Part shown: positions 28,616 through 39,197 of the stretch, piece by piece | Layout of the letters: each line of letters begins with the position of its first letter | Position numbering within the stretch: position 1 is the stretch's first letter | The notes under the pieces: model-generated | The model's database searches: none | What the model saw: only the letters and a program-made list of their open reading frames with translations | What the model was told of the DNA's origin: nothing | Assembly (NCBI GenBank): GCA_009377695.1 | Contig: WHTP01000007.1 | Location: forward strand, 16,071 to 80,070 | Direction: 5' to 3' | Source of the DNA: Hyphomicrobiales bacterium | GTDB lineage: Bacteria; Pseudomonadota; Alphaproteobacteria; Rhizobiales; Xanthobacteraceae | Length of the DNA stretch: 64,000 nt | Made by a program: the position numbers and the translations under genes

Positions 28616-29587
28616 TCAATCGGACGGTTGGATCTTATTCTCGCGCACGACCTGACCCCAGCGCGCGATCTCATTTCGCAACGATACCTGCGCGGCCTGC
28701 GGCGAACGCTGATCCTTGGGAAACGGCGTGACGCCGGTGTCCGCCCAGGCCCGCACGATGGCCGGGTCGTCCATCACCCCAACCACCACGGCGTTGAGCC
28801 GGTCGATCACGGGCCTCGGCGTTCCGGCCGGCACGAACAAGGCATGCCAGTAGAATATCTCGAGCTTGGGCCCGAGCACGTCGACAAAGCTCGCAACATT
28901 CGGGAACAGCGGCGATGTCGCCTTCGATGTAATTCCGTAAGCCTTCATCTGTCCGTTGGCGACGGTCTGTACCACCGATTGCGGCGTGGCGAAGAACAAG
29001 TCGACATGCCCGCCGGCGATATCCTGGAGCGCCGGCGCCGCGCCGCGATAGGGCACATGCACGACCTCGACTTTCGCCTCATTGGCGAGCAGCGAGGTGG
29101 CGAGATGGCCGGTGCTGCCGGTGCCGGGATGCGCCATTCGCACCTGGGTCTTCTTCATCGTGGCAAGGAGTTCGCCGAGCGTGTTCGCGGCCAGCGACTT
29201 GCGCCCGACCAGGACCAGCGGGTTCCGGTTGATGAAGGCGACCGGCGTGAGGTCCTTCTCGGTGTCGAAGGTGAGCTTCGGATAGAGCGCGACATTCGCC
29301 GAGATCTGGAGGTTGTGCAGCAGCAGGGTGTGCCCGTCCTTCGCCCCGCGCGCGACCCGTCCGGTGGCGATCGTGGTGCCGCCGCCGCTGATGTTCTCGA
29401 CGATGAAATTCTGCCCGAGTTTCTCGGAGAATTTTGTCGCCAGCACGCGCGCGAGCTGATCGGTCGGTCCGCCGGCCGGATACGGCACGATGATCGTGAC
29501 CGTGCGGCTTGGGTAGTCCTGTGCAGCGGCTGCGGAGCCGAGCGCGACCAACAGGACAGCGAGGATTAGACGCACTGGCATCTTCAT
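28616..29587 (-). CDS. Tripartite tricarboxylate transporter (Bug/TctC) substrate-binding protein
   Basis: YPSRTVTIIVPYPAGGPTDQLARVLATKFSEKLGQNFIVENISGGGTTIATGRVARGAKDGHTLL. Confidence 0.9.
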   Translation of the reverse strand: MKMPVRLILAVLLVALGSAAAAQDYPSRTVTIIVPYPAGGPTDQLARVLATKFSEKLGQNFIVENISGGGTTIATGRVARGAKDGHTLLLHNLQISANVALYPKLTFDTEKDLTPVAFINRNPLVLVGRKSLAANTLGELLATMKKTQVRMAHPGTGSTGHLATSLLANEAKVEVVHVPYRGAAPALQDIAGGHVDLFFATPQSVVQTVANGQMKAYGITSKATSPLFPNVASFVDVLGPKLEIFYWHALFVPAGTPRPVIDRLNAVVVGVMDDPAIVRAWADTGVTPFPKDQRSPQAAQVSLRNEIARWGQVVRENKIQPSD

Positions 29588-29621
29588 GCAGCTCCTCCCT
29601 ATTACGTCTGCCGTTCCCCGC

Positions 29622-31352
29622 TTATGTTTGCGGAATAATCGGCAGCAGCAGATACGGCATCTTGTCGGCGGCGAAGTGTAGCACGTTGGTGCCGCCGAAG
29701 ATCGCGGGCGGCCGGTCGGCTGGATCGGTGTGCGTGAACGGGCCGACGCCCTTCATGGGATACATCGCATTGGGGAGCGCGGCATCGCCGCCGGCATATT
29801 CGTAGTCCTTGCCGCGCACCGTGAGACCGAGCCTGCAGCCCGGCGGTACGACAATCGAGGTCGGCCATACCTCGATGTCGAGTTCCACGGGTTTGCCTGG
29901 CTCGAGCGGCCATTCTTCGTCGTGGGTGTGCCAGGGCCGGTACGGCAACGTCTCGACCGGATCGAGTTTGCGATGTGAGGCACGCAGCCAGCCAAGTCCG
30001 ACCGGCGTGTGCGGGTCGTTCGAGCCGATGAACGTCACTTCTTTGCCGTCGGGATCGAACACGCGCAGCACCAGGAACACGTCGGCATCGGTCGTGTCGG
30101 AGGACAGCCAGAGCTTCGCCGCGACCGGTCCGGTGATCTCCAGCTCGTCAGCCATCGGAGGCGTATGGAAGGTGAGGCCGTCTCCCCTCGTCTCGTAGCT
30201 GATCGCACGCTCGTGCGTCGGCACGTCGGTGTCGAGCCTGCCACTCGGCCACAGATAGTACTTCGTCCACCGGGTACGGGCGAGCGGCCATTCCTTTTCC
30301 CCGCGCAACGTGAATGTTTCGCCGGGACGGCGGATGTTGAGCGAGACGCGTGGCTGCTGGTCCCAGCCGGTATCCTCGCCCTTCAGGAAATGACCGAAGA
30401 AGCGCTTCTGCAGCCCCATCCCGTAGTCGCTGTAGAAATGGGTGAAGTGCGTATCGCCGTGCACCTCGAGCCACTTCTGGGCGGAGCCGGCGCGCAAATA
30501 GCCTTCGAAATTGCCGCGCGGGTGCAGGCCAACGCCACCCCAATTTCCGGCCGAGAGCAGCGGCACGTCAATCTGCGCAAACGCGACCATGCGCGCGCGG
30601 TAGTAGTCGTCGATGAGGCGGCGCCGTGCAATCTCGCCGCCGGCATCGGCGCAATTCTTGGCGAGCTCCTCTGGTGGCAACGTGTCCGGCCCCGCCACCG
30701 GCTCGCCAGTGACCCGGCTGCGCAGACCCCTCTCGCCGACGCCGTGCTGAACGCGCAGCACCTGGCGCTTGTACCAGCTATTGGTGAAGCCTGAGAGGAT
30801 ACCGCCGTGGCGAGCGAGCTCGCGATAATAGTCGGCGAAGCCTTCCCAGATACACAGCGCCGCAAGGTGCGGCGGCCGAAGCGCTCCGGCCTGCCACTGA
30901 TTGGTGGCGAAATATGAGATGCCGTTCATGCCGACCTTGCCCGTGCTCCAGGGCTGCGTTCCGGCCCATTCGATGCACTGGTAGATGTCGAGCGCCTCGC
31001 GTGGCGACCAGATGTCGATGAACCCCGGCGAACGTCCTGCACCACGCGAATCCACGCGCACGCAGGCATATCCGTCCGGCACCCATTTCTCGGGATCGAC
31101 CAGCTCCCAGACCTGGTACTTATTGCTCGAGCCCTTGAGCACCTCGGGCGCTGCCTTGATGAGGCGCTCCCAGTTGCCCTTGTAGCCCTCCTGAAACGCG
31201 AGGCCTTTCGCATAGGGCCCGTAGCTCAGGATCACCGGATGCTTGCCGGCGCCGATGGGGCGGAACACGTCGGCACGCAGCACGGCGCCGTCATCCATCG
31301 GGATCGGCGTATCCCATTCGATCTGCATCCCGTCGCGCTGTTCGGTTTTCAT
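29622..31352 (-). CDS. CocE/NonD family hydrolase
   Basis: DTPIPMDDGAVLRADVFRP, YACVRVDSRGAGRSPGF, GKVGMNGISYFATNQWQ (nucleophile elbow), C-terminal jelly-roll LWLSSDTTDADVFLVLRVFDPDG. Confidence 0.88.
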   Translation of the reverse strand: MKTEQRDGMQIEWDTPIPMDDGAVLRADVFRPIGAGKHPVILSYGPYAKGLAFQEGYKGNWERLIKAAPEVLKGSSNKYQVWELVDPEKWVPDGYACVRVDSRGAGRSPGFIDIWSPREALDIYQCIEWAGTQPWSTGKVGMNGISYFATNQWQAGALRPPHLAALCIWEGFADYYRELARHGGILSGFTNSWYKRQVLRVQHGVGERGLRSRVTGEPVAGPDTLPPEELAKNCADAGGEIARRRLIDDYYRARMVAFAQIDVPLLSAGNWGGVGLHPRGNFEGYLRAGSAQKWLEVHGDTHFTHFYSDYGMGLQKRFFGHFLKGEDTGWDQQPRVSLNIRRPGETFTLRGEKEWPLARTRWTKYYLWPSGRLDTDVPTHERAISYETRGDGLTFHTPPMADELEITGPVAAKLWLSSDTTDADVFLVLRVFDPDGKEVTFIGSNDPHTPVGLGWLRASHRKLDPVETLPYRPWHTHDEEWPLEPGKPVELDIEVWPTSIVVPPGCRLGLTVRGKDYEYAGGDAALPNAMYPMKGVGPFTHTDPADRPPAIFGGTNVLHFAADKMPYLLLPIIPQT

Positions 31353-31356
31353 GTGA

Positions 31357-32550
31357 TCAACCGCCGGGCTTCAGCACGTCGCACACCCAGTCCCACATGG
31401 TGTGAACGCCAATCGTGATGTTGTCGACCTGGCAGTGGTGGAAGCCGCCCTCCTCGCGGGTGAACACCCTCAGCGTCTTCTCTCTGGAGCCGACGGCGTC
31501 GAACAGCGTGTGCGCAAGCGACAGCGAAATCTGCTCGTCGCCTTCGCCGTGCAGAAGCAGGAACGGGCACTTCATTTTCTGAACGATGCCGTCCAGGCGG
31601 AAGCCTTCGAGCACCTTGAGCGCCGCTTCCTGGCTGTCAACGCCGAGCACCCATTGCAGATGCTCGGGCGGCACCGACAGCGACAGCACCTTGCCGCTGG
31701 CGAGCTCTTCGAGCCGTTTCTTCCAGATCGCGTGATAGTCCCACTGCGCGCCCCAGGCGATGCAACAGGCATAACGTTGCTCGAGCGAGGCAGCGCGCGG
31801 CGCATAGTAGCCGCCCAGGCTGAGCGCCATCACACCGATGCGCTTGGGATCGAATTCGGGGCGCCCAGCGAGGTATTCGTAGGCCGGCGTCGCGTAGCGC
31901 TCGGTTTCCGCGATCAGCGGCAGATTGCGGAAGCGCACGCTCTCGCCATTGCCCGGCCCATCGACGATCAGGCAGCCGACGCCGCGCGCAGCAAGATCGG
32001 GCACCGCATAGCCGTAGCAGAGTTCCTTAGTAACATCGAAGCCGTCGAAATAGACCATGGCCGGCGCGGGACGGGAGCCGGCGGCGTCGCGATCGGGGTG
32101 CACGAGCAATGCCGGCAGGCTCGCACCCTCGTAGGGAATTTCGACGTGCTCGATGCGCGGGCGGCGGATGATCGCGGCCGCATCGCGGAACGTCTGCACG
32201 GACTTGGCATAAACCTCCATGCCGCGCTGCGATTTCGGCTGCAAAAAGCGCTCGCCGGTCTGGTAGTAGCGCGTCGCCCTGAGAAAGCAGGATGCTGCGG
32301 TGAGCTTGTGTCCGTCCCGCTGGGCGGCGCGGCCACGGGCGTCGATCGTGTCGCCCATGCGGGTCCATTCCACAAACCAGGCATCGTCATCCCCGACCTT
32401 GTCGCGGAGCGCGCGACCGACGCGGTTGACCTCGTCGATCTCGGCGCCGCCCCAGGGGGCGCCGCTGAGACAGATCAGCAATCCCATCGACCAACGGTAA
32501 TTACCGGGAAAATAAAGAAACGCCGGATCGTTCCTGCGGTCTGCCACCAA
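31357..32550 (-). CDS. Alpha/beta hydrolase (FrsA/dienelactone-hydrolase-like)
   Basis: PAMVYFDGFDVTKEL, IVDGPGNGESVRF, RIGVMALSLGGYYAPRAAS, CPFLLLHGEGDEQI. Confidence 0.82.
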   Translation of the reverse strand: MVADRRNDPAFLYFPGNYRWSMGLLICLSGAPWGGAEIDEVNRVGRALRDKVGDDDAWFVEWTRMGDTIDARGRAAQRDGHKLTAASCFLRATRYYQTGERFLQPKSQRGMEVYAKSVQTFRDAAAIIRRPRIEHVEIPYEGASLPALLVHPDRDAAGSRPAPAMVYFDGFDVTKELCYGYAVPDLAARGVGCLIVDGPGNGESVRFRNLPLIAETERYATPAYEYLAGRPEFDPKRIGVMALSLGGYYAPRAASLEQRYACCIAWGAQWDYHAIWKKRLEELASGKVLSLSVPPEHLQWVLGVDSQEAALKVLEGFRLDGIVQKMKCPFLLLHGEGDEQISLSLAHTLFDAVGSREKTLRVFTREEGGFHHCQVDNITIGVHTMWDWVCDVLKPGG

Positions 32551-32718
32551 TACCTCCCCGATGTCGACGGTCTGCGCCGTCCTGTTGTCGCAAGACTATT
32601 CCATAGAACACGCAATCCCGAAATGGCCTCCCATAACGCCCACAAAAATGCCAACGCCCGCTTGCGCGGGCGATGGACGCGTCGCGATAGCCGGCTGTCG
32701 ATACAGCGCGGATGACTA

Positions 32719-33027
32719 TCAGCAGCGGAAGTTGCGGCTCGAATACGGCCGATGACACCAGCGCGCCCTGGGGATAACACGGACAGGCGGCACCACCACG
32801 AGCCCACCCGGCGCAACCACGACGCCGCGGCGGTTGGGGCGGCAGCGGCCACGCGGTCCGCGGTGCCAGCCGCGGCCGCAGCCATCGGCGACCTGCTGGA
32901 TCAATCCCTCGCCGGTCTCACTGACGGCGGGGGCAAAGCCGGTCGGGCTTATGACTGAGACGGCTCCGGCGGGCGCGCTCAATGCCACAACGGCAGCCAC
33001 CACCAGACCTGGAACAAGCTTCCGCAT
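32719..33027 (-). CDS. Small secreted protein with GCG_CRPN-type motif
   Basis: MRKLVPGLVVAAVVALSAPAGA...VADGCGRGWHRGPRGRCRPNRRG. Confidence 0.65.
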   Translation of the reverse strand: MRKLVPGLVVAAVVALSAPAGAVSVISPTGFAPAVSETGEGLIQQVADGCGRGWHRGPRGRCRPNRRGVVVAPGGLVVVPPVRVIPRARWCHRPYSSRNFRC

Positions 33028-33185
33028 TGATTGTCTCCATTGTTTTTATCACCCACCCAAGGGCCTATCTGCATGAATCGCATTTGGTGCGCCAGCAGAT
33101 TTTGACGGCCATCGAATCGGGGATGAACTGTTGTTCAGCTACGGAGTTCTGGCGCGGATTTGGCGCGAGCGCGGAGCTGACTAGT

Positions 33186-33263
33186 CTAGTGTGGCGGTTC
33201 AGAAGTCCGCATCATTCTTGCGGCGAGTCCGACATGCGGACTTCTGAACCAAAGCCACACTAG
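33186..33263. repeat. CTAG-bounded hairpin element, type A (copy R2)
   Basis: ctagtgtggcggttcagaagtccgc...gcggacttctgaaccaaagccacactag. Confidence 0.9.
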
Positions 33264-33264
33264 A

Positions 33265-33339
33265 CTAGTGTCCTTCGATTCCGAAGTTCGTATAAGAGGC
33301 CGCCGCGAAATGGTACGAACTTCGGAATCAGGACACTAG
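33265..33339. repeat. CTAG-bounded hairpin element, type B (copy R3)
   Basis: ctagtgtccttcgattccgaagttcgta...tacgaacttcggaatcaggacactag. Confidence 0.9.
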
Positions 33340-35117
33340 CGCGCAAACGGCCAGAACAACGCGATCAGCGGCACGCCCACGACCAGCACGAAGATTGACA
33401 GCGGCGCGCCCAATCGGGCGTAGTCGCCGAAGCGATAGCCGCCGGCACTCATGACCAGTGTGTTGCACTGATGCCCGATCGGGGTCAGGAAATCGCAGGC
33501 CGCGCCGATCGCGACAGCCATCAGGAACGGATCGGGATTGTAGCCGAGATTCTTCGCAAAGCCCGCGGCGATCGGCGCCATCACCAGCACGGCGGCGGCA
33601 TTGTTGAGGAAAGGCGTCACCGCCATCGCCGCCGCCATCATCAACGCCAACGCGCCGGTCGGCGGCAGACCTTGCGACAACGCCGAGAGCCAGCCGGCGA
33701 TCAGATCGGTCCCGCCGGTCGTGCGCAAGGCGTCGCTGACCGGAATAATCGCACCCAGCATCACGAGCAGCGGCCACTCCACGACCTCATAGGCTTCACG
33801 CAGCGTTAGCGCGCGGATCAAAAGAATCACCACCGCCGCGCCGAAGAAGGCGATCGCCACCGGCACGGCGCCGACCGCCATCAGCAGCATCGCGAATGCC
33901 AGCACCGCCACCGGCAACAGGCCACGGCGGCCGCGGCCGAGCTGTACGTTGCGCTGCGCCAGCGGCAGGCAACGCAATTCACCAAGAGCTTCGGGCATCG
34001 TGTTGAGGTTGCCCTGCAGCACGATGACATCGCCAGCCCTGAGGCGGGTCGAACCGATGCGGTGCGGGATGCGGCGGCCGCTGCGGCTGACCGCCAGCAG
34101 ATTGACCTGATGATGCTCGTAGAGACGGTACTGTGTGGCGGAGCGGTCGACCAACGGCGACTGCTCGGTGACAATCGCCTCCATGACGCCGATGTCGTCC
34201 TCTGGGGCATCGATCTCGCCGGTGTTTTCACCGCGCACAAGCTTGAGCTTGGTCTCGTCTGTCACTCGTTTGAGCGCATCCGGCTGACCGACGAGAATGA
34301 GCATGTTGCCGGCGCGCAGTTTGGTCTTTGCCGGCGGCTGGTTGATGCGGACGCGCAGACGCAGCAGCGTGAGCACCTCGACCTCGCCTTCCGACAGCCT
34401 TTCGATCTCGCCGACGCTTTTCCCGACAAGCGGCGACTCGTCGGGAATGGTGACTTCGGTGGTGTAGTCTTCGAGATTGAAGGCCTCATCCATCGACGCC
34501 GCGCCTTTGCGATGGCCCGGCAAGAGACGCCAGCCGAACGCCAGGAAGATCACGCCGCCGAGCGCGAGACAGGCGCCGACCGGTGTGAAGTCGAACATCT
34601 CAAACGGCTCACCGAGAAGCTCCCCGCGCATGCGCGCGACGATGACGTTGGGTGACGTGCCAACCAGCGTGACGATGCCGCCGAGCAAGGCCGCGAATGC
34701 CATCGGCATCAGAAGATAGAACACGGATGTGTTGTTCTTGCGCGCCAGTTGGAATGCGACCGGCATCAGCATCGCGAGCGCGCCGATGTTCTTCACGAAG
34801 CCGGAGAGCAGCGCGACCAAGCCGGCGAGCACGGTGACCTGAGCGGTCGTGCTTGTCAGGCGCGGCGCGATCGGCCTTAGCAATATCTCCACAATGCCGG
34901 AGCGCTGCACCGCCGCGCTGACCAGGAGCGCGGAGGCAACGATGATGACGATGTCGTCCGAGAAGCCGGAGAATGCCTTATCGTACGGCACGATGCCGGC
35001 CACGACCGCGGTGAACAGCGCGAGCAGCGCGACCAGGTCGTAACGGAGCCGTCCCCACACAAACAGTGCCATCATCGCGCCGACGATAGCGAAGGCAAGA
35101 ATCTGTGGTGTGGTCAT
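33336..35117 (-). CDS. SLC13-family permease with TrkA-C (RCK_C) domains
   Basis: VFWGRLRYD..., SGFVKNIGALAMLMPVAFQLA, LVGTSPNVIV, RLRAGDVIVLQG, FLTPIGHQCNTLVMSAGGYRFGDYARLG. Confidence 0.88.
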   Translation of the reverse strand: MTTPQILAFAIVGAMMALFVWGRLRYDLVALLALFTAVVAGIVPYDKAFSGFSDDIVIIVASALLVSAAVQRSGIVEILLRPIAPRLTSTTAQVTVLAGLVALLSGFVKNIGALAMLMPVAFQLARKNNTSVFYLLMPMAFAALLGGIVTLVGTSPNVIVARMRGELLGEPFEMFDFTPVGACLALGGVIFLAFGWRLLPGHRKGAASMDEAFNLEDYTTEVTIPDESPLVGKSVGEIERLSEGEVEVLTLLRLRVRINQPPAKTKLRAGNMLILVGQPDALKRVTDETKLKLVRGENTGEIDAPEDDIGVMEAIVTEQSPLVDRSATQYRLYEHHQVNLLAVSRSGRRIPHRIGSTRLRAGDVIVLQGNLNTMPEALGELRCLPLAQRNVQLGRGRRGLLPVAVLAFAMLLMAVGAVPVAIAFFGAAVVILLIRALTLREAYEVVEWPLLVMLGAIIPVSDALRTTGGTDLIAGWLSALSQGLPPTGALALMMAAAMAVTPFLNNAAAVLVMAPIAAGFAKNLGYNPDPFLMAVAIGAACDFLTPIGHQCNTLVMSAGGYRFGDYARLGAPLSIFVLVVGVPLIALFWPFAR

Positions 35118-35340
35118 GCGATGTGCGTGTCTTCAGCCGGGATTTCAACGCGCGATGCGGAACCAAGGTTCCCGAGAGTGCCGCAACGATGGAGCAGTTT
35201 GATTGCCGCGAGATCGTGCCGCGAGTTCACCCTCCCACAAGGGGGAGGGTAACTCGCGGCATGATCTCGATTCATCAACACAGTAAAAATTGCGGAAGCG
35301 TTGGCGGTAGAAGACGAGCTCGGAGCGTGGACGCGCCGCC

Positions 35341-37677
<2,337 letters not shown>

Positions 37678-37746
37678 TGCATACCTCGCTTGTGGCTTAG
37701 ACGCGTCTGAGCGTCAGATTGCCTCATGCCATCGGCAAATGCGAGC

Positions 37747-37793
37747 GTCTAGAGCGCATTTCCGATGAAGTGGAATCGGGATGCACTCTAGAT
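37747..37793. repeat. Short palindromic repeat (tctagagcgcatttccgatgaagtggaatcgg...gcactctaga)
   Basis: Inverted tctagagcgcat / atgcactctaga around ttccgatgaagtggaa. Confidence 0.6.
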
Positions 37794-37820
37794 TCCTTGG
37801 TGGCACGTTGCGTTGCCGGG

Positions 37821-37896
37821 CTGGCGTCCCGAATCCGAAGTTCGCTTGACTGTGCTGCATATTCGTGGGCGAACTTCGGATTCAAAGGGACACCAG
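37821..37896. repeat. Degenerate CTGG/CCAG-bounded hairpin element, type B (copy R4)
   Basis: ctggcgtcccgaatccgaagttcgc...gcgaacttcggattcaaagggacaccag. Confidence 0.8.
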
Positions 37897-37910
37897 CACT
37901 TAATACGTTG

Positions 37911-37986
37911 CTAGTGCGGCTTTGGTTCAGAAGTTCGCTCCCAACCTGGCCACAAGATATGGCAAACTTCTGAACCGCCACACTAG
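37911..37986. repeat. CTAG-bounded hairpin element, type A (copy R5)
   Basis: ctagtgcggctttggttcagaagttcgc...gcaaacttctgaaccgccacactag. Confidence 0.88.
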
Positions 37987-38034
37987 CGCGCGGCCATAAG
38001 CAAGGCCGATTGCAGCGGTTTGGGAGATCAAGAA

Positions 38035-39051
38035 ATGCGCCGATTGGGCCAATGGGGATTGTGCATTGTGGCGCTGGCGGCGCCGGCGGGCGCGCAGGCG
38101 CAGTCGGTGGCGGATTTCTACAAGGGCAAGAATGTCACGGTGATCGTGGGCTACAGCGCCGGCGGGGGCTATGACCTTTACGCCCGCGCGCTCTCCCGCC
38201 ACATGGGCAAACACCTTCCGGGTAACCCGAACTTCATCGTTCAAAACCTGACCGGCGCCGGCAGCCTGAACGCGGCCAACAACATCTACAACGTGGCGGC
38301 CAAGGATGGCACCGTGTTCGGCACCTTTGGCCGCGGCCTCGCGATGGAGCCGCTGATCGGCACCGCCCGCGCGCAATACGACGCCACCAAATTCACCTGG
38401 CTCGGCAGCGGCACCAACGAGATTTCGCTGTGCGCAACCTGGCACACGTCGCCGGTGAAAACCTGGCAGGACGCGCTCAAGACGACCTTCGCGGTCGGCG
38501 GCGAAGGGGCCGGCTCCGACCCCGACACCTATGCAGCTTTCGTGCGCAACGTGTTTGGCGTCAAGCTGAAGCTCGTCACCGGCTACCACGGCACCTCCGA
38601 CATCATTCTTGCGATCGAGCGGGGCGAGGTTGACGGCCGCTGCGGCTGGTCTTGGTCGAGCATCAAGTCGACGCGTCCGACCTGGATCAAGGAGAAGAAG
38701 CTGAACTATCTCGTCCACATGTCCGACGTGAAGGCGCCGGAACTGCCGCACGTTCCTCTCGTCACGGACTTCGCGAACGAGCGGCAGAAGCGGATCCTGC
38801 GACTCGTCACCAGTCGCCAGACCATGGGCCGGCCGTTCGCGGCACCACCCGGCGTGCCCGCCGACCGCGCGCAGGCACTGCGCCGCGCCTTCGACGCGAC
38901 TTTCAAGGATCCGGCATTCCTGGCCGAAGCCGAGAAGCTCAAGCTCGAGGTCAATCCGGTCAGCGGCGAAGACGTGGCCAAGCTCATCGCCGAGCTCTAC
39001 GCGACGCCGAAGGACATCGTCGAAGAAGCGCGAGCGGCGATCAAGCCGTAG
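38035..39051 (+). CDS. Bug/TctC-like substrate-binding protein (divergent clade)
   Basis: QSVADFYKGKNVTVIVGYSAGGGYDLYARALSRHMGKHLPGNPNFIVQNLTGAGSLNAANNIYNVAAKDGTVFG. Confidence 0.82.
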   Translation: MRRLGQWGLCIVALAAPAGAQAQSVADFYKGKNVTVIVGYSAGGGYDLYARALSRHMGKHLPGNPNFIVQNLTGAGSLNAANNIYNVAAKDGTVFGTFGRGLAMEPLIGTARAQYDATKFTWLGSGTNEISLCATWHTSPVKTWQDALKTTFAVGGEGAGSDPDTYAAFVRNVFGVKLKLVTGYHGTSDIILAIERGEVDGRCGWSWSSIKSTRPTWIKEKKLNYLVHMSDVKAPELPHVPLVTDFANERQKRILRLVTSRQTMGRPFAAPPGVPADRAQALRRAFDATFKDPAFLAEAEKLKLEVNPVSGEDVAKLIAELYATPKDIVEEARAAIKP

Positions 39052-39059
39052 CGCGGCAC

Positions 39060-39181
39060 CGCCCTCATTCCGCCCTCATCCTGAGGAGCCCGCGCAGCGG
39101 GCGTCTCGAAGGATGGGGCGGCCCCAATCCGGGCGGCCCCATGGTTCGAGACGCCTGCCTTCGGCAGGCCCTCACCATGAG
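39060..39181. repeat. Palindromic intergenic repeat (CCTCATCCTGAGGAGC...GCGTCTCGAAGGATG / CATGGTTCGAGACGC...CTCACCATGAGG)
   Basis: Large imperfect inverted repeat between convergent genes, read directly. Confidence 0.75.
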
Positions 39182-39197
39182 GCCGATCGAGGTCGCG

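Noticed and set aside
31402-32715. 437-aa plus-strand ORF
   Set aside because: Antisense of the alpha/beta hydrolase; no domain features.
32982-33263. Plus-strand ORF extending into hairpin R2
   Set aside because: Starts inside the promoter of the GCG_CRPN gene and reads into the repeat; no SD or motif support.
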